The translations under genes and the position numbers were made by a program. Below, piece by piece: positions 31,975 through 33,842 of a stretch of 33,842 nucleotides of DNA (positions are counted from its first letter, which is position 1; each line of letters starts with the position of its first letter). This DNA comes from Oscillospiraceae bacterium. GTDB lineage: Bacteria; Bacillota; Clostridia; Christensenellales; Aristaeellaceae. The stretch is taken from contig JAISBH010000245.1 of assembly GCA_031266295.1 (NCBI GenBank), positions 1-33,842 on the forward strand. Direction: 5' to 3'. The notes beneath the pieces are model-generated. The model searched no databases. It saw nothing but the letters and a program-made list of their open reading frames with translations, and had not been told where the DNA came from.

Positions 31975-32271
31975 CAACCCCCTCTGTCGCTGCGGCGACA
32001 TCTCCCCCTATGGAGGCGATGAGGGCTAGTGGGACGGGTTGCGTTCCGGAACAGACTATCCAGGTACAACAGGCAGTCCGAAGCCGGTAGATTGTGTATC
32101 ACGATGGTCCAGGCGAAGCCTGGTCAGGATTCGAAAGGGCGGATAGCCCTTCGCAGGGTCTGGGACGGCGGCGCATCCGCGCCTTCGGGAAGGGGATTGA
32201 GATCCCCCTCCCGACCTCCCCAGGGGCTTGGAATGGGAGAACGTATGCTGTAAGCTAGCAGTCATCTTCCA
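31975..32271. repeat. GC-rich palindromic intergenic element
   Basis: About 300 bases between the dGTPase-like and GNAT genes carry several short hairpins: TGTCGC/GCGACA (31985-32000), AAGGGC/GCCCTT (about 32136-32153), and GGGGAT/ATCCCC (about 32195-32210). Blocks such as CTCCCCCTATGGAGG and CCTCCCCAGGGGCTTGG read like the intergenic repeat families dispersed in many Clostridia genomes. The ORFs here are not credible genes. It could end transcription from both sides. Whether it is truly dispersed cannot be tested with one window. Confidence 0.4.
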
Positions 32272-32387
32272 TTATAATGGCGGGGCGCCACAAACTTAAA
32301 GCGCATTCGGTTCGCAAACCGAACAGCGTCCCGCCGCAGCGAACAGCCGCTGCTCTCGCGGCGCAACCCATATCCCCACATTATTAC

Positions 32388-32933
32388 TTATATCGCGGAA
32401 CTACCCCTGCGCCATTCATCGGCCAGCAATCCCATTGCCACCAGATCATGATACAACCCTTCTCGCCAGACTTCTTTGCGCAACCTGCCTTCTATTTGGA
32501 ATCCGCACGCGCTATAGCATCTAATTGCGGCCTCGTTCTCGGCCATCACGGTCAGCGCAAGCTTGTTCATGTTCATCTCGCCGAAACCGACGCGGCACAG
32601 CGTGCGTATCGCGTCGCTGCCGAAGCCGTGTCCTCGAAGGTTAGGGTTGCCGATCAATATACCCACCTGTCCGACTCGGTTCTTCCAATCGACCTTGTGA
32701 ATGCCACAGCCGCCGACATACTGTTCGTCCAGCGTTTCGATCGCGAACTGGTACTCTCCGTGACCCATGGAGGTTTGCTGGCTGATCCAGCGCATCTCAT
32801 CGTCATATGTCGCGGGCAGTATAACGCCCGACGCTGACATTCTTACGGAGTCGTAATCGTTTACTTGGCGTAGTACGTTCTCGATATCCTGCTGGCGATA
32901 CGCGCGGAGACGGACTTTATTGCCTTGATACAT
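32388..32933 (-). CDS. GNAT family N-acetyltransferase (RimJ/RimL-like)
   Basis: This predicted acetyltransferase has 181 aa and uses acetyl-CoA on a protein N-terminus or small amine; the substrate is unknown. The start KVRLRAYRQQDIENVLR is typical of the RimJ/RimL group. The acetyl-CoA-binding motif A is IGNPNLRGHGFGSDAIRTL, followed by MNKLALTVMAENEAAIRCYSACGFQIEGRLRKE. GAAGGAG lies upstream of the ATG, and a good promoter is at 32975-33003. It appears to stand alone and is divergent from ppdK. Confidence 0.92.
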   Translation of the reverse strand: MYQGNKVRLRAYRQQDIENVLRQVNDYDSVRMSASGVILPATYDDEMRWISQQTSMGHGEYQFAIETLDEQYVGGCGIHKVDWKNRVGQVGILIGNPNLRGHGFGSDAIRTLCRVGFGEMNMNKLALTVMAENEAAIRCYSACGFQIEGRLRKEVWREGLYHDLVAMGLLADEWRRGSSAI

Positions 32934-32974
32934 GAAAGCTCCTTCAGTTATATTGTATTTACTATTGACGGATT

Positions 32975-33003
32975 ATTATATCATATCCTTCGGCTGAAAA
33001 CAA
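32975..33003 (-). promoter_or_regulatory. Promoter of the GNAT gene
   Basis: On the minus strand TTGTTT (33003-32998), a 17-nt spacer and TATAAT (32980-32975), with an extended -10 (TGATATAAT). Confidence 0.7.
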
Positions 33004-33027
33004 CGCAAGCCGCATTTGCCAATAGCA

Positions 33028-33056
33028 TTGATTCTTTTCAGCTTACCGAGTATAAT
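33028..33056 (+). promoter_or_regulatory. ppdK promoter
   Basis: TTGATT (33028-33033), a 17-nt spacer and a perfect TATAAT (33051-33056), 48 nt before the ppdK ATG. Confidence 0.75.
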
Positions 33057-33104
33057 GGGAAGGCTTAATGAAGGACAAAACTGGCAATGGTAAGGAGAAG
33101 AGAC

Positions 33105-33842
33105 ATGGCGGACAAGTATGTATACCTGTTTAAAGAAGGCAACGCGGGGATGAAGAACCTGCTGGGCGGCAAGGGCGCAAACCTGGCTGAGATGACCGGA
33201 TTGGGACTGCCGGTGCCGCAGGGTTTCACGATCACAACAGAGGCATGTATCCGTTACTACAAGGACGGACAGACCATCGCGCAGGATATATTGGATCAGG
33301 TCTATGCCGCGCTGGCTGAGACCGAGAATGTAGCGGACAAGAAGTTCGGCGATCTGGGGAATCCGTTCTTGGTATCGGTGCGTTCAGGCGCGCGTGTATC
33401 GATGCCTGGCATGATGGATACGATCCTGAACCTTGGACTGAACGACGTGGCCGTTCAGGGATTGGCGAACCTCACCCAGAACGAACGCTTCGCGATGGAC
33501 AGTTACCGTCGTTTCATCCAGATGTTCTCGGACGTCGTGATGGAGATCGACAAGGCAAAGTTTGAAGCCGTTCTAGACGCCGTTAAGCAGAATAAGGGAG
33601 TCAAGTACGACAAGGATCTGACTGCGGAGGATCTCAAAGAGGTCATCAAACGCTATAAGGAACTGTACATCCGCGAGAAGGGCGAGGAATTCCCGCAAGA
33701 TCCCAAGGTGCAGCTGCTTGAGGCTATCAAGGCTGTGTTCCGCTCGTGGGACAATCCGCGCGCGATATACTATCGCCGAATGAACGACATCCCGGGCGAT
33801 TGGGGAACCGCCGTCAACGTGCAGTCGATGGTGTTCGGCAAC
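33105..33842 (+). CDS. ppdK: Pyruvate, phosphate dikinase (partial, N-terminal 246 residues)
   Basis: This enzyme interconverts pyruvate, ATP and phosphate with phosphoenolpyruvate, AMP and pyrophosphate, and serves PPi-linked glycolysis in many anaerobes. It is not in the ORF track because it runs off the right edge. My translation begins MADKYVYLFKEGNAGMKNLLGGKG. The ATP-grasp nucleotide-binding domain shows GGKGANLAEMTGLGLPVPQG and VSVRSGARVSMPGMMDTILNLGLN, both hallmarks of the family. About 630 more residues, including the phosphohistidine and PEP domains, would be expected to the right. TAAGGAG lies eight bases before the ATG. Confidence 0.95.
   Translation, partial: MADKYVYLFKEGNAGMKNLLGGKGANLAEMTGLGLPVPQGFTITTEACIRYYKDGQTIAQDILDQVYAALAETENVADKKFGDLGNPFLVSVRSGARVSMPGMMDTILNLGLNDVAVQGLANLTQNERFAMDSYRRFIQMFSDVVMEIDKAKFEAVLDAVKQNKGVKYDKDLTAEDLKEVIKRYKELYIREKGEEFPQDPKVQLLEAIKAVFRSWDNPRAIYYRRMNDIPGDWGTAVNVQSMVFGN

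Noticed and set aside
32029-32253. Short ORFs in the palindromic intergenic block
   Set aside because: No ribosome binding site and low-quality composition produced by repeat hairpins.

Overview
This 33.8 kb window is moderately GC-rich bacterial chromosome with no phage, insertion-sequence or CRISPR signature. The gene content (rubrerythrin, pyruvate phosphate dikinase, a RACo-like Fe-S/ASKHA activator, BioY, long-form HPF, CUT1 sugar ABC operons of the LplB/LplC type, class I citramalate synthase) and the strong AAGGAGG-type ribosome binding sites suggest an anaerobic member of the Clostridia (Bacillota). No rRNA is present, so this placement is inference.

Left part, minus strand: a compact run of rubrerythrin, a C_GCAxxG_C_C protein, citramalate synthase (cimA) and an ABC exporter that runs off the left edge, with gaps of 5-12 nt. 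Upstream of it is a sugar-type ABC import operon (permease, permease, secreted binding protein) with a clear promoter and a strong terminator, then a Gfo/Idh/MocA oxidoreductase.

Middle, plus strand: a threonine-aldolase-family enzyme, bioY behind a promoter overlapped by a BirA-operator-like inverted repeat, hpf, an MFS transporter, and a five-tRNA array (Val, Asp, Phe, Gly, Cys) with a promoter and a terminator. Three tandem GT2 glycosyltransferases follow; the second and third carry long basic, probably disordered C-terminal tails. A class-C beta-lactamase-fold hydrolase (minus) then sits divergent to a second sugar ABC import operon (permease, permease, binding protein; plus), which ends in a UUCG-loop terminator. 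Neither import operon encodes an ATPase, so a shared MsmX-like ATPase elsewhere is expected. Neither binding protein has a lipobox.

Right part: a RACo-like protein and a DUF1638 protein are divergent from a common regulatory region. Next come two DUF1919 (exopolysaccharide-type) paralogues on the minus strand. One is preceded by an 18-bp (hexapeptide) tandem repeat, organised as a 54-bp higher-order repeat, that crosses a 7-bp frame change. This splits what looks like one long gene into a TTG-started repeat ORF and an overlapping DUF1919 ORF, and it is the most unusual structure in the window. The right end holds acpS-nnr (possibly leaderless), serS, a dGTPase-like gene, a GC-rich palindromic intergenic element, a GNAT acetyltransferase, and the start of ppdK, which runs off the right edge.

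Two real genes are missing from the ORF track because they are cut by the window edges: the ABC exporter (1-1774) and ppdK (33105-33842). Several ORF-track starts have been moved to internal codons with proper ribosome binding sites.
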